From contig CAJQUN010000007.1 in the NCBI GenBank assembly GCA_907163345.1, positions 3,424,582-3,488,581 of the forward strand: a DNA stretch of 64,000 bases, written 5' to 3'. The position numbers and the translations under genes were made by a program. The stretch comes from Haberlea rhodopensis (taxonomy: Eukaryota; Streptophyta; Magnoliopsida; Lamiales; Gesneriaceae). Below, in pieces: positions 34,499-46,624 of this stretch. The notes below the pieces were generated by a model. The model was not told the origin of the DNA. It saw only the letters and a program-made list of their open reading frames with translations, and ran no database searches. Positions within the stretch are counted from its first letter, which is position 1. Every line of letters starts with the position of its first letter.

Positions 34499-34510
34499 TG
34501 GTATCAGAGC
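34499..34510 (+). other. Primer-binding site of the nested element
   Basis: TGGTATCAGAGC, initiator-Met tRNA type, four bases after the 5' LTR. Identical to the site of the host Tekay element. Confidence 0.93.
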
Positions 34511-35203
34511 AGTGGTTAGCTCTTTGGGATGTTTAATGGCCTAGGGATGTGTTGATATACATGTATATCACATACTTTTATGCATGATTGTAGTTTTCTG
34601 TCATTGTGGCATGACGCCTGCTATGTGCATTTTCTGATATGAAGCAATGAAAGATTGCAGGATCGTATGAGATACGATGAACATACACAATGAGGGTAGT
34701 ATGGTTGAAACGTCTCGAGTATGGTAACTCGTTTTATTATCCTTAGCTTGACTATGGTAAAAATGATAATGCATTTTAAGGTGCGTGATGAATGACATCG
34801 CTGACGGTAATTAATGTTGATAATAAGTGGACGTTGCTACTAGTAGAGGGATAAATGCATTTGATTGAGTTTGAGTTTTGTGTACATGTTATGTATATGT
34901 ATGTACAGTGCTGAGAAATCTGATTTTGCAGGAGAAATCAGAAAATGAGATATGATATCTGAGAATAGGAAATGGCAGGCAGTACGGTGCGGTTGGAGTA
35001 TAACAACAGATGATGTGACAATCGGGTATGTATGTGTCATTTACAGGATGGCACAGGTACGTGTTGATGTACGAACATGTATAGATATTCATATTAATGT
35101 TGATTATGATATATCGAGAATTGTATATGAATGATGATGTTGAGGGTTGCTGGAATGAGCGATGTGATACTATTATTGTTATTGTTGATTGCGTGTTGTA
35201 GAT

Positions 35204-35550
35204 GTCGCAGTAGTAGGGGAGCGACGATGGGGTATAGTGGGCTTGGTGTTGCCACTATATCGATTGTTGACTGTGTCGCAGTAGCAGGGGAGCGACGTTT
35301 GGGTATAGCAGGCTTGGTATTGCTGCTATATCGATTATATAGTTGATGGGTCGCGATGATGATGCGACGATGGGGTATAGTAGACTTGGTGATGCTACTA
35401 TATCGATTATATATTGTGTCGTAGTAGTAGGGGAGCGACGATGGGGTATAGTAGGCTTGTTGATGCTACTATATCGATTATATACAATGTGTCGCAAAGA
35501 TGATGCGACGATGTGGTATAGTAGGCTTGGTGTTGCCACTATATCGATTT
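35204..35550. repeat. Tandem array, about 70-bp unit
   Basis: Five units share GCGACGATGGGGTATAGT, GGCTTGGTGTTGCCACTAT and ATCGATT. Alternate units begin with GTAGTAGGGGAGCGACGA or with GATGATGCGACGATG, so a two-unit higher-order pattern is visible. Confidence 0.88.
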
Positions 35551-35558
35551 TACGATGT

Positions 35559-35672
35559 GGTCGCCGCTGACGAGCGAGCGATGTGATATTGGGTCGCCAC
35601 TGAGGAGTGAGCGATGTGATTTGGGTCACCACTGATAAGTGAGTGATGTGGTCGCCGCTGGCAAGCGAGCGA
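35559..35672. repeat. Tandem array, about 30-bp unit
   Basis: Four units of the type GGTCGCCGCTGACGAGCGAG then CGATGTGAT follow directly after the 70-bp array and share its GCGA core. Confidence 0.85.
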
Positions 35673-38066
35673 CGTGTATATTTCAGGGTCAATGCTAGAG
35701 AGAGCATGTGACATGTCTATTGATATTGAGTCGGTGCTAGGGAGAGCATGCGATGTGATTATTGTCGGGATCGACACTAGAGTGTGCAATGTATTTTATG
35801 TGCCTTCACTATAGAGGGAGGGTGATGAATATACGTTAATTTAAATTGACCTTGTTGAGTTGACGTATTGTGATAATCAATTGTACAGGTGAAAGCGATC
35901 ATGGAGAGAGTGGATGAAGAGACATTATTGTTTTCTTTCATTTTTATTGCAGTGGATGCAATATCGAGGTGTGATTGCTACCGATATAGTGATGACATTT
36001 CTTGGCGAGATGATGGTATGATTATATGGTGATATTTGAGCTTTATAATATTTGCCGCTATCATATCAAAACGATGGAAATATTGTGAATGCCGCTGATA
36101 TGTCGAGGCAATGAATATTTTTGGACGGTCATGTTATTGATGATGAGTATATCAATTGTGTATTGATATGAATTATATTTTGTGGAATATTTATGTTGAG
36201 AACAGGGACAGTTTAACGGATCGAGTGTGGATCCACTGTGTACAGTAAGTGTTATTATATCTTATTGTTTTAAGAATGTAATTCATTGTGATTATGGATG
36301 TTATATGGATGCCAGTAGTGACGATGATAGTGTGCATGCCCGTAGTTGCAATGAGATTATGCATGCCAGTGTTGGCGATGAGTATTGATATTTTGTTATT
36401 GTATTAGCAATGAATATTAGGGTGCCGTCATTGGGCGATGAATATTAATGTGCTGCTATTCTGTTAGCATGAGTATTAGTGTATTGTTAATGTGCTAGCG
36501 ATGTATATATTGATGATGTGTTCATTAGGAATTGAGGTAAACTATTCCGTTTGGTTTGGCATATGAATATATGTTAATATCTGTTGATAGATGCTGATTG
36601 CATTATCTCAGTGAGTTATATTAAGTTTGAGAATCGATTGTACAGATGGAATAACAGAAAATGATAATCGCTTGAGATGGTATTGATTACTGTGAAAAGC
36701 ATGCTCGATTGATATATTGTATGAGTAATATGTGAACGTGATCATGTTAACCTGAGATTAATGGGTACGTCACGGGATGACGTGGGATCATTATGACTGT
36801 CATGTGTGGACATATGATCTTTGTGACCATTCTTGATTAATGAAGTGTTATGTTTCGAATGTTTCGAGGATGAGTTAAAGATTGAAATGAATTGCGTCAT
36901 TGAGGCATGCAATTGATTCTTATGTTGAATTTCAATCATCTAGATATGTGATAGTGTGTTGTAGCATGTTGTGGATAGGTTGCGTGAAACTTTTGACGCA
37001 GTGAATTAATGTTCGATGATGGAAACATTATGAATATCAAAATGCGTAAATGTCAAGATGATAGTTGGGTGATGAAATGCGGAAGTTTGATGCTTAAGAG
37101 CATGTGAGTACTGTGATGAACAAGATATTATGATGCTATTATATATTGTAGATGATTTCATCTACAACGGTAGGAGACGAATTATTCGATATTGCTGTTG
37201 ATGCCTTGTTTTAAATGGCTTATGCAAGTGATTTGTAAGGAGCGATGGACAGTACAAGATAACTCATCCATAAAATTGAGGGATAAACAATATTATGATG
37301 CTATGTGCGTATCATAGTGACGTAAGAATATTCGTGTTAGACCATTCTTTATGATCGATAGTGATGATATGTGAGAGGTTGATATGTAAGGACTCAAGAG
37401 TACCACTACTTCATACGGACAATGGTGGTGATGTGATGATGTTGGTATAAGTTGAATACAATTGTAACCACACAGGTATGAGGTTATTTATATGATAAAA
37501 GTTGGTGTATTGTCATCCAGTCTGATATACGCATGATATGCCTGGATTGATGATTTAGTGACTATATGATGTCTACTATGATAAAAGTAAACTGTGACAG
37601 ATTTAGATCTTGTGCAAGGAAACTGTACCGATGAGACTACACAGGTACTGAAGTATGACAAGAAGTGCTTGATTGCTAAACATTGTAAGTGTTGGCTTTT
37701 ATGAACTGTTAGCAATTTTCTTGATAAATTAATTATAGGAATGGGCTTTTGAAATGTAAAACAAACTTGAACATGGCAAGTATGATGTTAACCTCGTATT
37801 GATTTACATGAAACGAGGAATTCATATGATAGATTATGCAATACTAATGTTGGGATGGAGTAAAGTGATGTGATTTGCAGTCTTACCATTGTTGGTGTAA
37901 TGGGGAGGGGCACGTGTGTGGGCCGTGATAATTCGAATGACTGTCATCCTACAGATGGTCAAATCACTATCTTGATCGGGATAAGGGTACGATAATTTTA
38001 CAGTTGGATTTTATGGTAAGCACGTATTTAAATTTCGAGGTCGAAATTTTATTAGTTGGGGAGAAT

Positions 38067-40290
38067 TGTAATGCCCGGAATAAATTAATTATTTATTTGA
38101 TGATAATTGCGATAACTAAGATAATTACGGAATTCAACTATCGGGAATTTTATTAGGAGCGGAGTTGAGATAAATGATTCCGGGATTGAATTTATAAGGG
38201 TAATTAAATTCAAGAAGATTTAAGTTTTGTAATTCAAATAAGGACATGAAGTTAGGTGTGGACTGTACATGTGATGCACATGCACCAGTACACCGGTGAC
38301 ACCCCGATGTTCATAATTGGTCGGGAATTAATATATATCGGTGTAGGATGTAAAACACATAATAAAATGTGTAAAACACACACAGATCGCGGACACCTAC
38401 TAAAAGGTGCGAAAACACGCACTTCTCGCGCGATCACCGACCACCGTGTACTTATCCGCTCCGTTCGCCGCTGTCCGACCACCTAACGAAGAGACCGACC
38501 TACCACCGTGTTCACAACTCAGAGGCGCGTCTTTCCATACCAGATAATCAAATTTTGGTGTTCGAAAAGTGGTTCGGTTTTGATCTGAAACGGACAAAAT
38601 TGCACAGACTAGGGTTTGAGCATCTTTTGTTCGATTTCTTTGATTCTACACCAAATTGGACGAAGCTATATACAAATCTCTTCCCCTCATCTGGGCGAAG
38701 ATTTCTACACCGGTCTCCGCCACTACCGCCGCCGGAGGTCGCCGGAATCGGAGGAAAAGCGTGCGTGTACTGTGTGCGATTTGGGTAAAATTCGATATTC
38801 AATTTTTCCGACTTTGCTTCGATAATTACCAGTTAATTTGAGTTCTTAAATGAGTTAATGATGATAATATTGAGTTGTTGAATTAAGATATTGAATCGAT
38901 ATGAATGATATCGATTGGATTGTAAATGAACTAATATTAAGTGATAATTTCGATATAGGTTCTTCATGATTCTCAAGATGTCGGGATAGCCCATCATGTT
39001 GTCGACTATCAGGTACGTGGTGACGTACGAGCAGGTATACCCAGTATTTATATATTCCTGTATACATGTATTTTTAATGTGATGTTTAAGGCTAAGTGAT
39101 TGCGTTGGGTAATTGAGTTTAATATACGTGGAATGGTGGATACATAGATGTACGTGATCCGGGTATACGAGTTGAATATTGATGCATTTGGCATGATCGA
39201 TATGCAAAATGGTTGAGAATGAGATTAATTGATAGGCATAGTTGCCTTGGATATGAGATTCGTTGTGATTGTGCATAAAATGTTGAATTGTGATTATATT
39301 GAATTTATTGCATTGATGGGTACCATATTTTGAATAATGATACTGAACTTGATGTTTATGAAAGTGTATAAGATTGACCAGGAATGGTGGATACGTCGAT
39401 GTACGTGATCCCGGGTATACGAGTTGATTATTGATGCCTTTGGCATGATCGATATACGAAGTGGTTGAGAATGAAGTTAATTGATAGGTAGAGCTGCCTT
39501 CGAGATAAGATTCGTCATGATTGAGTATAAATGATAAATTGTGGTTATGTCATATTTATTGCATTGATGAGTATCATGGTTTGAATAATGATATTGAACA
39601 TGATGTTTATGCAAGTATATAAGATTGAAACAAGAACAGTTCGTGATAGCTATGCCGGTTCGGAATTGTAACAGGGAGTATACTTTATGAGTTTTGAATA
39701 ATCTAAATTGTTGCATTACAATTTCGTATAGTGATTTGTGAATGAATATTGAGTTGGAGTATGCTCACCCGTGTGGGGGTTGTTTCTGTTGAAACAGGTA
39801 CAACAAGTACTAAGCTACTTTGGGATATTGGTTCGAGCTTGTTGGATCATGCCGCTTTCAGAAGCGTATATGAGTGTGGGTAAATAGTATACGCTATTTA
39901 TTCAGTTAGATTGGTATTCATTTATTTGTTGCTCGTATGTGAGCAACTGGAAGCATGTATATGGACTGTATAAGGGTGTTGAAGCCCACTTTTGATGTCT
40001 TCTTCGTATTGTGTTTTCCCTAGCTGGGAATTGTTTTGGTGATGTGTTTTATTTTGGGATAGCTCACTTTACGGGGAGACTCTGCCCAAAATTTTTATAA
40101 AAACCCACAATGTAAAAGTGGTGCAATGGTGATGATAATGGGTGAACTTTGAGTCTTATTGCTGAGTATTATTTATGTCATGGTTAATATGTGAAGCATG
40201 TAAGGATTCTTTTAAAGAATGAATTTTTTTTTATACTCATACGATGTCATAAATGCACTAATGACGAGTATAAGGGGTTGGGGTCTTACA
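38067..40290 (+). repeat. 3' LTR of the nested element
   Basis: 2,224 bp, collinear with 32277-34494. It is preceded by the polypurine tract GTTGGGGAGAAT at 38055-38066. Confidence 0.93.
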
Positions 40291-40938
40291 CATATCTTCA
40301 TGGTACTTCTTCTCCTACTCACAAATTTACATGTAATCATGTTTCTTGAAATCCCTAGTATCATATAAACATGTTTATTCCATCTTAGAATCCAATTCTT
40401 GGCATATAAACATGTTATGATTCTAAGCATGAACATTTGATATTCAAATTCACATACTTCAACACCAACTACACAATTCAAGTTTAAAACCATAAATTCC
40501 TTACCAAGAAGTTAAGAAATCACTTCACTCTACTTCTTAGCTTGATTATCAAGTGTAACCCAAGCAAAAGAATGCAAGAATTATCAAGGGTTTGGAGAGG
40601 TGCTTGTGTAGAGATTTGTAGGTGAGAATGGTGTTGTATGTGTTTGGATATTGGAAATCTGATTTAACTTTCTCTTTACCTCTCCCACTTGCATACAAGT
40701 ACAAATCTAACTCATCTCAAATGCATAGTAAATTTAACTCAAATTCAAATGCAAACTCATAGTTACTTGATATGTCACTACACTTGATTTAATTCAAGTC
40801 ATACATTACCATATATCATTTTATACATGTATTAATTCATCCTTGGTTCAACCCGAACCCAATTCATATTATATCGAAATTAGTCATAATAACGATATAA
40901 TCATATCACTCGTGTGTAAAGCAAATCGAGGCATTACA
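40291..40938 (-). repeat. 5' LTR of the Tekay element, remaining part
   Basis: Continues the LTR interrupted at 32276, beginning with the duplicated CATAT and ending at the outer edge ...GAGGCATTACA. Collinear with 25655-26300. Confidence 0.92.
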
Positions 40939-42720
40939 AGTGAGTCATTGCTGCTGGGAGTCGAGCGAGAAAGCGTCCAAACGAAGCAAGGTATGTAATC
41001 ATTTTGATATGGAGCCGAAAACAGGTACAAACGAATCTGTTGTTATTTGCAAAATATGTATAACCAGTTAAATTATAAAACAGGCAGTTCCACTGAAAGT
41101 ACTGGAACATTTAAAAAATATTTAGTTAAAATAGATAATTTTGATGATGTAACTCTACAACCAATAGGTAAAGAACCTACATAATTGCAAATTAATCCCC
41201 AAACCGGCACCATTTTTGTTTTATCGCCTACAATTAATCGTAGGGCATTAGTTCAGTATGTTATTAGATGTGAACATGAAGGATTTATAAATCTTGTTCT
41301 TCTATACAGCCTGCTTTTAAACATATTTCTAGACATACTTTACGAAAAATTGTATGGATATGTTTGTAGAATATCGTAAAAGTTGGTTACGAAGATCAGG
41401 AATCTATTAGCATTGAAACATTGAATAACTCTACTAAATGGTTACGTCAAGCATGCATTAAACATATATGGAAACATACTGGTGCATATAGTGATGTTAG
41501 ATATATTACTTTTCCATCACCCATACCAACTCGTTGGAATTCTTTGTATCATATGTTAAATTTAATGTTACCTTATAAAATTTTCTTGACCTCTTTCAAT
41601 AATTCTTATTAAATGCTGACAGTGATGAGAGTTATTTATTGACTAATGATGATTGGGAGTTTGTTAATAAATATGCTGCTTCCAGTTTTATTTAACATAT
41701 TTTGTAAATTTATTAAATTTAGAGATGGCCATGAATTGGCAACCTTTGCTCGAATGAAGGCAAATTTTAAAAAAAAATATTGAGAAAATACCACACATGC
41801 AATGCATATCAACACTGTTAGATCATAGTCAAGGCGTATGATCGTCTGATACTTGTTTTTAATATTCTACAAATTTTTTTGAGAAGTAAGTTGACGATCA
41901 AAAGACGTCAATTATACATTCTCTCTAAAATATGTTTGGAGTTTATCATTAGTGAACATGCACAAGGGTCATCAGCACATAGACAATATGAGGAAGAAGA
42001 CACTTTGCAGTCAATAAGTGGGGGGATTAATCTACTAAGGAGTCTTGGAAGGAAGAAGATGAGAGGAAAATGAGTGGCACCGAGCACATCGAACGAGTTG
42101 CGGTTCTTCTATAGTCAAGCATAACAGATGATAGTTTTAACGTACTAGACTTGTGGAAAGCAAATTCAATACAATATCATGTCTTAGCCAAAATGGCTAG
42201 AAACGTATTTGGGTGCAATCATCGAGTGTAGCATTGGATTCGACATTCTCAACATGTGGCCGAATCATTGTAGACCCCAGAAGTAGTCTTTTTTTTCTCG
42301 ATCATTGTGCATGTTTACATTGTACAAAGATTAATTTGATAATGAGTCAAAGGATAAAAGAGAATGAGCAGTCGACGAATTCTTAGGTCATGGTTCCGAA
42401 GTAGGAGAAGAATACACGAAGACAATACCAATTAATTATGATGACTAATATAAAATATTTTAGTAATTTCAAATATTGTAACTTTATCTACATGCGTTTC
42501 AAATTCAATAAAGTATGAATTTTTTTCTTACACTTCATGTATTAATTCATCAATTTATTATAATGTATTAATTTCAAAATTATAAATTTAAAAAAAAATT
42601 AAAAAATGAGGACCGGACAAGGTTGGAATCGGTACAACCGGAACCGGTCTAGAATATCCATTCCATCTCGGATTGGGTCGGATTGGATCAGCGGTTCAAA
42701 CTGGTCCAATAACATCATGA
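40939..42720 (+). pseudogene. hAT transposase remains (BED finger to C-terminal dimerisation domain)
   Basis: Fragments in several frames follow the order of a RICESLEEPER/Ac-type hAT transposase. First is a BED finger remnant (KRSKVCNHFDMEPKT, VICKIC, STGTFKKYLVKI). Then come LSPTINRRALVQYVIR, STKWLRQACIKHIWKH and PTRWNSLYHML. The C-terminal hAT dimerisation region is LDLWKANSIQYHVLAKMARN, and the tail is KENEQSTNS. Many stops and frameshifts show that it is dead. It resumes the element broken at 24478. The 3' non-coding part (about 42600-42720) is rich in CCGGAACCGG motifs. The 3' portion from about 42331 onward is duplicated at 46625. Confidence 0.85.
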
Positions 42721-43080
42721 CTGAAAACAAAATTTAACCATGAGTTATGTTGACTGTTGAGACTTAAATCAGGGATTATTTAAACCATCGAATTTTATTT
42801 GCTCATGATTTTGAAATATAATTTTTAAAAGTTTTTATTCATTTACTTTTTATATTTGAATATTATTTTACAAACTAATCTTTGTAACATTAATTAAAAA
42901 AATATTTTATCAAAAATATTTTTCAAGCTATCACGTTGAATCCACGTAAAGGGGAAAATAAACTATTGAATAAAGGAAATAAATCAAATCCTTCAATGTG
43001 TGTCAACATATTAAGGCATAAAGCATGTTAATACAGATGGCCCAATAACAAGACACGAGAAGAGGGTTAATATCAAGAAA

Positions 43081-43200
43081 TGGGCCTCAATTAGTCAATG
43101 TGAGATGAAAAATAAGTTTACTGGGGGGCCTGATTAAATATTCTGGCCCAATACGTAAAATTTTACTCATAAAAATCCATCCACCTTCAAACCTAGCTTA
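43081..43200 (+). promoter_or_regulatory. Ribosomal-protein-type promoter elements, eL32 copy A
   Basis: A TGGGCC (43081-43086) and a GGCCCA (43144-43149) lie about 580-640 bp before the ATG, followed by CTTCAAACCTAGCTTACTT, a telo-box-like leader start. Site II (TGGGCC/T) plus telo-box is the known pairing in plant ribosomal protein promoters. A leader intron probably separates this from the coding exon, since TATTGTAG directly precedes AAGACATGG. Confidence 0.55.
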
Positions 43201-43723
43201 CTTCTCCAGCCGCTGCATCGCCAGTCGCCACCAGGTCCTTTCATTCGACAAATTCCTCTAGTCGGTGCTAATCTTCGTTTTTAATGATAACAATCATACA
43301 TTTGAATTTCTTCGTTTATTTTTATTTTATTGTAATTTACCTTTTGATTATGCCCATGCCCTGTGTCGATATTCTCGATCTCCATTCTTGGAAGTGGAAG
43401 ATCTTTTCGTTTTTTATGATTAGAGATTACAAGAATTAAATTTTACATTTTGTAAGCTGGTTGTGTATATATGTAATGGCGAAAGATTTTCAGAAATTAA
43501 ATCTATAAAAGTGACTTTTTTTTGGATATGGATTGATTTAAATTAATCTTCTCAAATTTATCATCATTCTACCTGGAAATGCATTATTTTTCATGGAAGA
43601 TTTAGTGTCGTCTTTTATGTTATGTTGTGCCAATATATTCTTTCCGATAATTGAAGTTGATTGTGGAATTGGGTTCTTTATTGAAATTTATTGTTTAAAG
43701 CTAAATATTATATTGTAGAAGAC

Positions 43724-46090
43724 ATGGCTGTTCCGTTGCTGAGCAAGAAGATTATTAAGAAGCGTGTCAAGAAGTTCAAGAGGCACCAGAGTGACCGATA
43801 TGTGTCTTTGAAGGTCATTTTTTTGCTGTAATCTGCTTATACAGTTATACTTTTTGTGTTAACATGATGACTCTATATTTGAATCTTTTTCATGAAATTT
43901 GGGAATAATACTGATCTTTCGTTTGAATATGGAATTTTCGGACTCCCGTCGTAGCTTTACTGGTTGCCACTTAATCTGATGTGTTGTGGCAACACTAGTT
44001 AGTTGACTGATGATGGTTTAGTTTAGAAACTCTTTTTTCATGTTTTTGAGACTGTGATTTCTCGTCCCCGCGACAGTTGCTCCATTTTTTTCTTAACAAG
44101 TGTCTTTCTTTTACTCATTCTGTCTTTACTTATGCCTAAGAACCTGGGACGCTGTGGGCTGAATTCACCTACACGATATTATAGAAGAATTTTTTTGACC
44201 AACCATGAATATTGACATTGATAATTATTTATATTATTTTTTAGGCTCACTACAATTTTATTTTATTAATCAATATTTTAGGGGGGTGTATTCAATCTGG
44301 ATTTTTATTGACTTTTAATGATTTTTTAAATGATTGACTTTTATGGAGTTGATAGATTTCTATTGACTTTTATAGAATTATATGAAATTATATAAAGATT
44401 TGTATAGAGTCTCGTAGACTTTTTCAATAGATTTCTATGGACTTTATCGACTTTTAATGACTTTTTTAAATTATGGACTTTTATGAAATTGATAGATTTC
44501 TAATAACTTTTATAGAATTACACAGAATTATCAAAAGAATTGTATAGACTCTATAGATTTTATAACTTATAATTGATTTCTTTGAACTAACAATTGAATA
44601 TAAATAACTTCTTCAACATATAATTTCTTTTTACTATTAATGTAAACACATTTTACTTAGTTAACAGTCAAAAATGTGAAAAATACATATTCAATTCTTT
44701 TGCATGGCAAATATTGAACAACATACTTGCATCTTCAAGATGACGACCTTGAAGATTCAGTTAATGTTGCTATATAATTGTAATCTATAATTTTGTGTAA
44801 TAAAACAAAAGTTTCTATTAAATAACATTTTATAAATTTAAAATATTTTTTGATGATAGTTGACTACTATAAAAAATCTTAAAACATACTTTTTAAATAA
44901 ACATGATAATTTATATCGTTATAAATATCTTTTGTTTTAGAAAAATATTTATTATAATTGTTTATAGATATAGACCCATACAATCGTTTTAAAAATCTAT
45001 CATCTAATATAAAATTTAGCACATTAACTTTCTATTTTATCAAAATACTTGTGTAAATATTAGTATTATATTGGATTAAAAATAAGATGTGAAAAAAATA
45101 ATAATTGAAGAATGAGCCGCACATTAGGAATTAAAGAAAGGGTACATGTAGAAAACAGGGGAGGAAAGCCAATGGGGAGGTGGCCGTGTCGGTAATGAAA
45201 ATATCAAAGAGTAAAGAGAGGTAAGGGTAATTAGGAATTAAAAGTCATTCCAAATCTTTACTAGGAGTGGTGGAGAATTTTTAAATTTTTTGGGATGTAC
45301 ATGGGGCATCAAATTTTGTACCTAAAGATTTCAACATAAGTCATTAAAAGTCTATGAGATTTTGGATACCTATAGATTTTTATAGAGTTTTAAAAATTCA
45401 AGTTTGAATACCACCTGACCTTTTAAAACTCTACGAAAGTCTTTCTTGAATATCATTAGACTTTTGCAGAGTATATAAAAGTCTGGATTGAATACCTCTA
45501 GGCTTTTAAACTCCATAAAAGTCATTAAAAGTCCATAAAAGTCTATAATCAATATACCCCCCTTAGAGTTTTCATATTTGATGTTTGCAGCTTCTTGCAC
45601 GAAATTAGAATACTGGTTGATGTGTCTGTATTTATCTTGTACTGAATTCCAATTTCTGTGTGCTTGCAGCCAAACTGGCGGAGGCCCAAGGGTATTGATT
45701 CCCGTGTGAGGAGAAAGTTTAAAGGATGCACCCTGATGCCAAATATAGGTTATGGCTCAGACAAGAAGACTCGCCACTATCTTCCAAATGGATTTAAGAA
45801 GTTTGTTGTGCACAATGTCAAAGAACTAGAAGTTTTGATGATGCACAACAGGTTTATAATGTTTCGTGGGCTTTTGTACTTCCTTTTTCGCTGATCCATC
45901 TTCTTGACTTGCTCTAGATTTTGTGTTTATTGACTATTTAATCATTTTTGTTTTATCAGGACATACTGTGCTGAGATAGCTCACAATATTTCTACCAAGA
46001 AAAGAAAGGAAATCGTTGAACGGGGCGTCTCAGTTGGACATTGTTGTGACCAACAAATTGGCTAGGTTGCGCAGCCAGGAGGATGAGTAA
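43724..46090 (+). pseudogene. RPL32: Ribosomal protein eL32, copy A, one-base frameshift
   Basis: eL32 is a structural protein of the large cytosolic ribosomal subunit. Exons are 43724-43813 (MAVPLLSKKIIKKRVKKFKR...), 45670-45851 (PNWRRPKGIDSRVRRKF, GYGSDKKTRHYLPNGFKKF) and 45960-46090 (TYCAEIAHNISTKKRKEIVE). All splice sites are GT-AG. Exon 3 has an extra G in GAACGGGGCG (GAACGGGCG in copy B). This shifts the frame after IVER and gives a premature stop at about 14 codons on, losing the normal end DIVVTNKLARLRSQEDE. Everything else is conserved. Intron 1 is 1.86 kb because of a DNA transposon. It is either a newly disabled duplicate or a consensus error in a G run. Residue 31 is the usual proline here, unlike copy B. 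Confidence 0.9.
44281..45562. mobile_element. PIF/Harbinger-like non-autonomous element in eL32 intron 1
   Basis: 1,282 bp with inverted ends: left GGGGGGTGTATTCAATCTGG; the right end, reverse-complemented, reads GGGGGGTATATTGATTATAG. The similarity then continues through repeated GACTTTTATGGAGTT-like motifs. The flanking TTA (44278-44280 and 45563-45565) is a 3-bp target duplication, as expected for PIF/Harbinger (Tourist) elements. The homologous intron of copy B has an intact single TTA at 50329-50331 (CAATATTTTAGAGTTTTC), a natural empty site. It has no transposase, and its centre is AT-rich. Confidence 0.85.
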
Positions 46091-46210
46091 GCAGTCATGT
46101 ATTGTTGTTTCTCTTTTGCTATGCTTTCATTTCAAGTAGCAATCAAAATATTGAATTGGAATATACTTCATTGGGCAATTTTTGTTTGGAATTAATAGTT
46201 ATTCATTCTC

Positions 46211-46624
46211 ATATATGTCATTCTATCTCTTGTAGACCTGCAATAATATTTTTCCTTATTTGTTGTGCTTCAATTTCTTTGTTGTTTTCACCCCTTATTA
46301 GTTAGTAGTGTTGTGTGTTGGTGTGTCATGTCTGATTGCACCGGGTGCACCCAAGTACTTTTAAGGGTATCTGTGCATTTACCAAGCGTGTTTGGCTTGT
46401 GGTACAATATACTAAATGAGATTTACATAGTTTAATGGTGATGTCAATTGTCCAACAATTTCTTAGCCATGGATGCTCACACACTCGTGAATTAAATAAT
46501 TATCAAAGTGCAGCTGTGTGTAAATATTACAGTTTCTAAATAATATATTTTATGATAGTCAACCATTATGCAACCATATCTCACATAATTATAGTAATCT
46601 TATTCATGTGTATATTGCTCAAAT
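46211..46624. other. Spacer between the duplication units
   Basis: No gene. It contains diverged matches to sequence downstream of copy B, such as GTATCTGTGCATT, so it belongs to the older, wider duplication. Confidence 0.5.

Larger units (their letters stand above)
34511..38053 (+). other. Interior of the nested element, non-coding
   Basis: There are no protein domains. Apart from the arrays at 35204-35672, the part around 36300-36500 shows loose repeats with GTTGGCGATGAGTATT-like cores. The interior is strongly biased to purine and T on the plus strand, unlike a normal gag-pol. Confidence 0.7.
32277..40290 (+). mobile_element. Nested LTR element without gag-pol (LARD-like)
   Basis: Two LTRs of about 2.2 kb (32277-34494 and 38067-40290), starting TGTAATGC and ending GGGTCTTACA, are flanked by a perfect 5-bp duplication CATAT (32272-32276 and 40291-40295). 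The primer-binding site TGGTATCAGAGC is at 34499-34510. The 3' end of the interior reads AATTTCGAGGTCGAAATTTT followed by a GTTGGGGAGAA polypurine tract, the Gypsy-type context. The 3.57-kb interior has no recognisable Gag, RT or integrase in any frame and is instead rich in tandem repeats. In the first 0.8 kb the LTRs differ at about 25-30 positions, and they are more alike further on. It inserted into the 5' LTR of the Tekay element, so it is younger than that element. It probably borrows proteins from a related Gypsy element. Confidence 0.93.
24479..40938 (-). mobile_element. Tekay-type Gypsy chromovirus, itself split by another LTR element
   Basis: The element lies on the minus strand. 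LTRs of about 1.82 kb are at 24479-26300 and, interrupted, at 31092-32276 plus 40291-40938. Ends are TG...CA in either orientation, and the flanks share AGTG (24475-24478 and 40939-40942; AAGTG if the last A is counted). The primer-binding site is the initiator-Met type TGGTATCAGAGC (minus strand, 31087-31076). The polypurine tract GAGTGGGGGATAAT precedes the 24479-26300 LTR. In the 0.8 kb compared by eye the LTRs differ at about 20-25 positions (about 97% identity), so the insertion is older than the one at 7.4 kb. gag-pol order is Gag, protease, RT, RNase H, integrase, chromodomain. The coding region is disabled by a frameshift and three stops. Removing the nested 8.0-kb element gives a full length of about 8.4 kb. 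Confidence 0.93.
42331..46210 (+). repeat. Segmental duplication, unit A (hAT tail + eL32)
   Basis: Begins inside the hAT tail (TTTGATAATGAGTCAAAGG), runs through the eL32 promoter and gene and past its stop codon. It matches unit B from 46625. Similarity is high in both exons and introns. Unit A alone has the 1.28-kb insertion in intron 1. Weaker matches continue downstream (AAATGAGATTTACATAGTTTA near 46410 against AAATGAGATCTACTTAGTTTA near 51988), so the original duplication was longer. Confidence 0.85.

Noticed and set aside
35131..35789. Open frames on both strands in the nested LTR element, possible cryptic gag
   Set aside because: They follow the tandem arrays and contain no Gag or zinc-knuckle motif.
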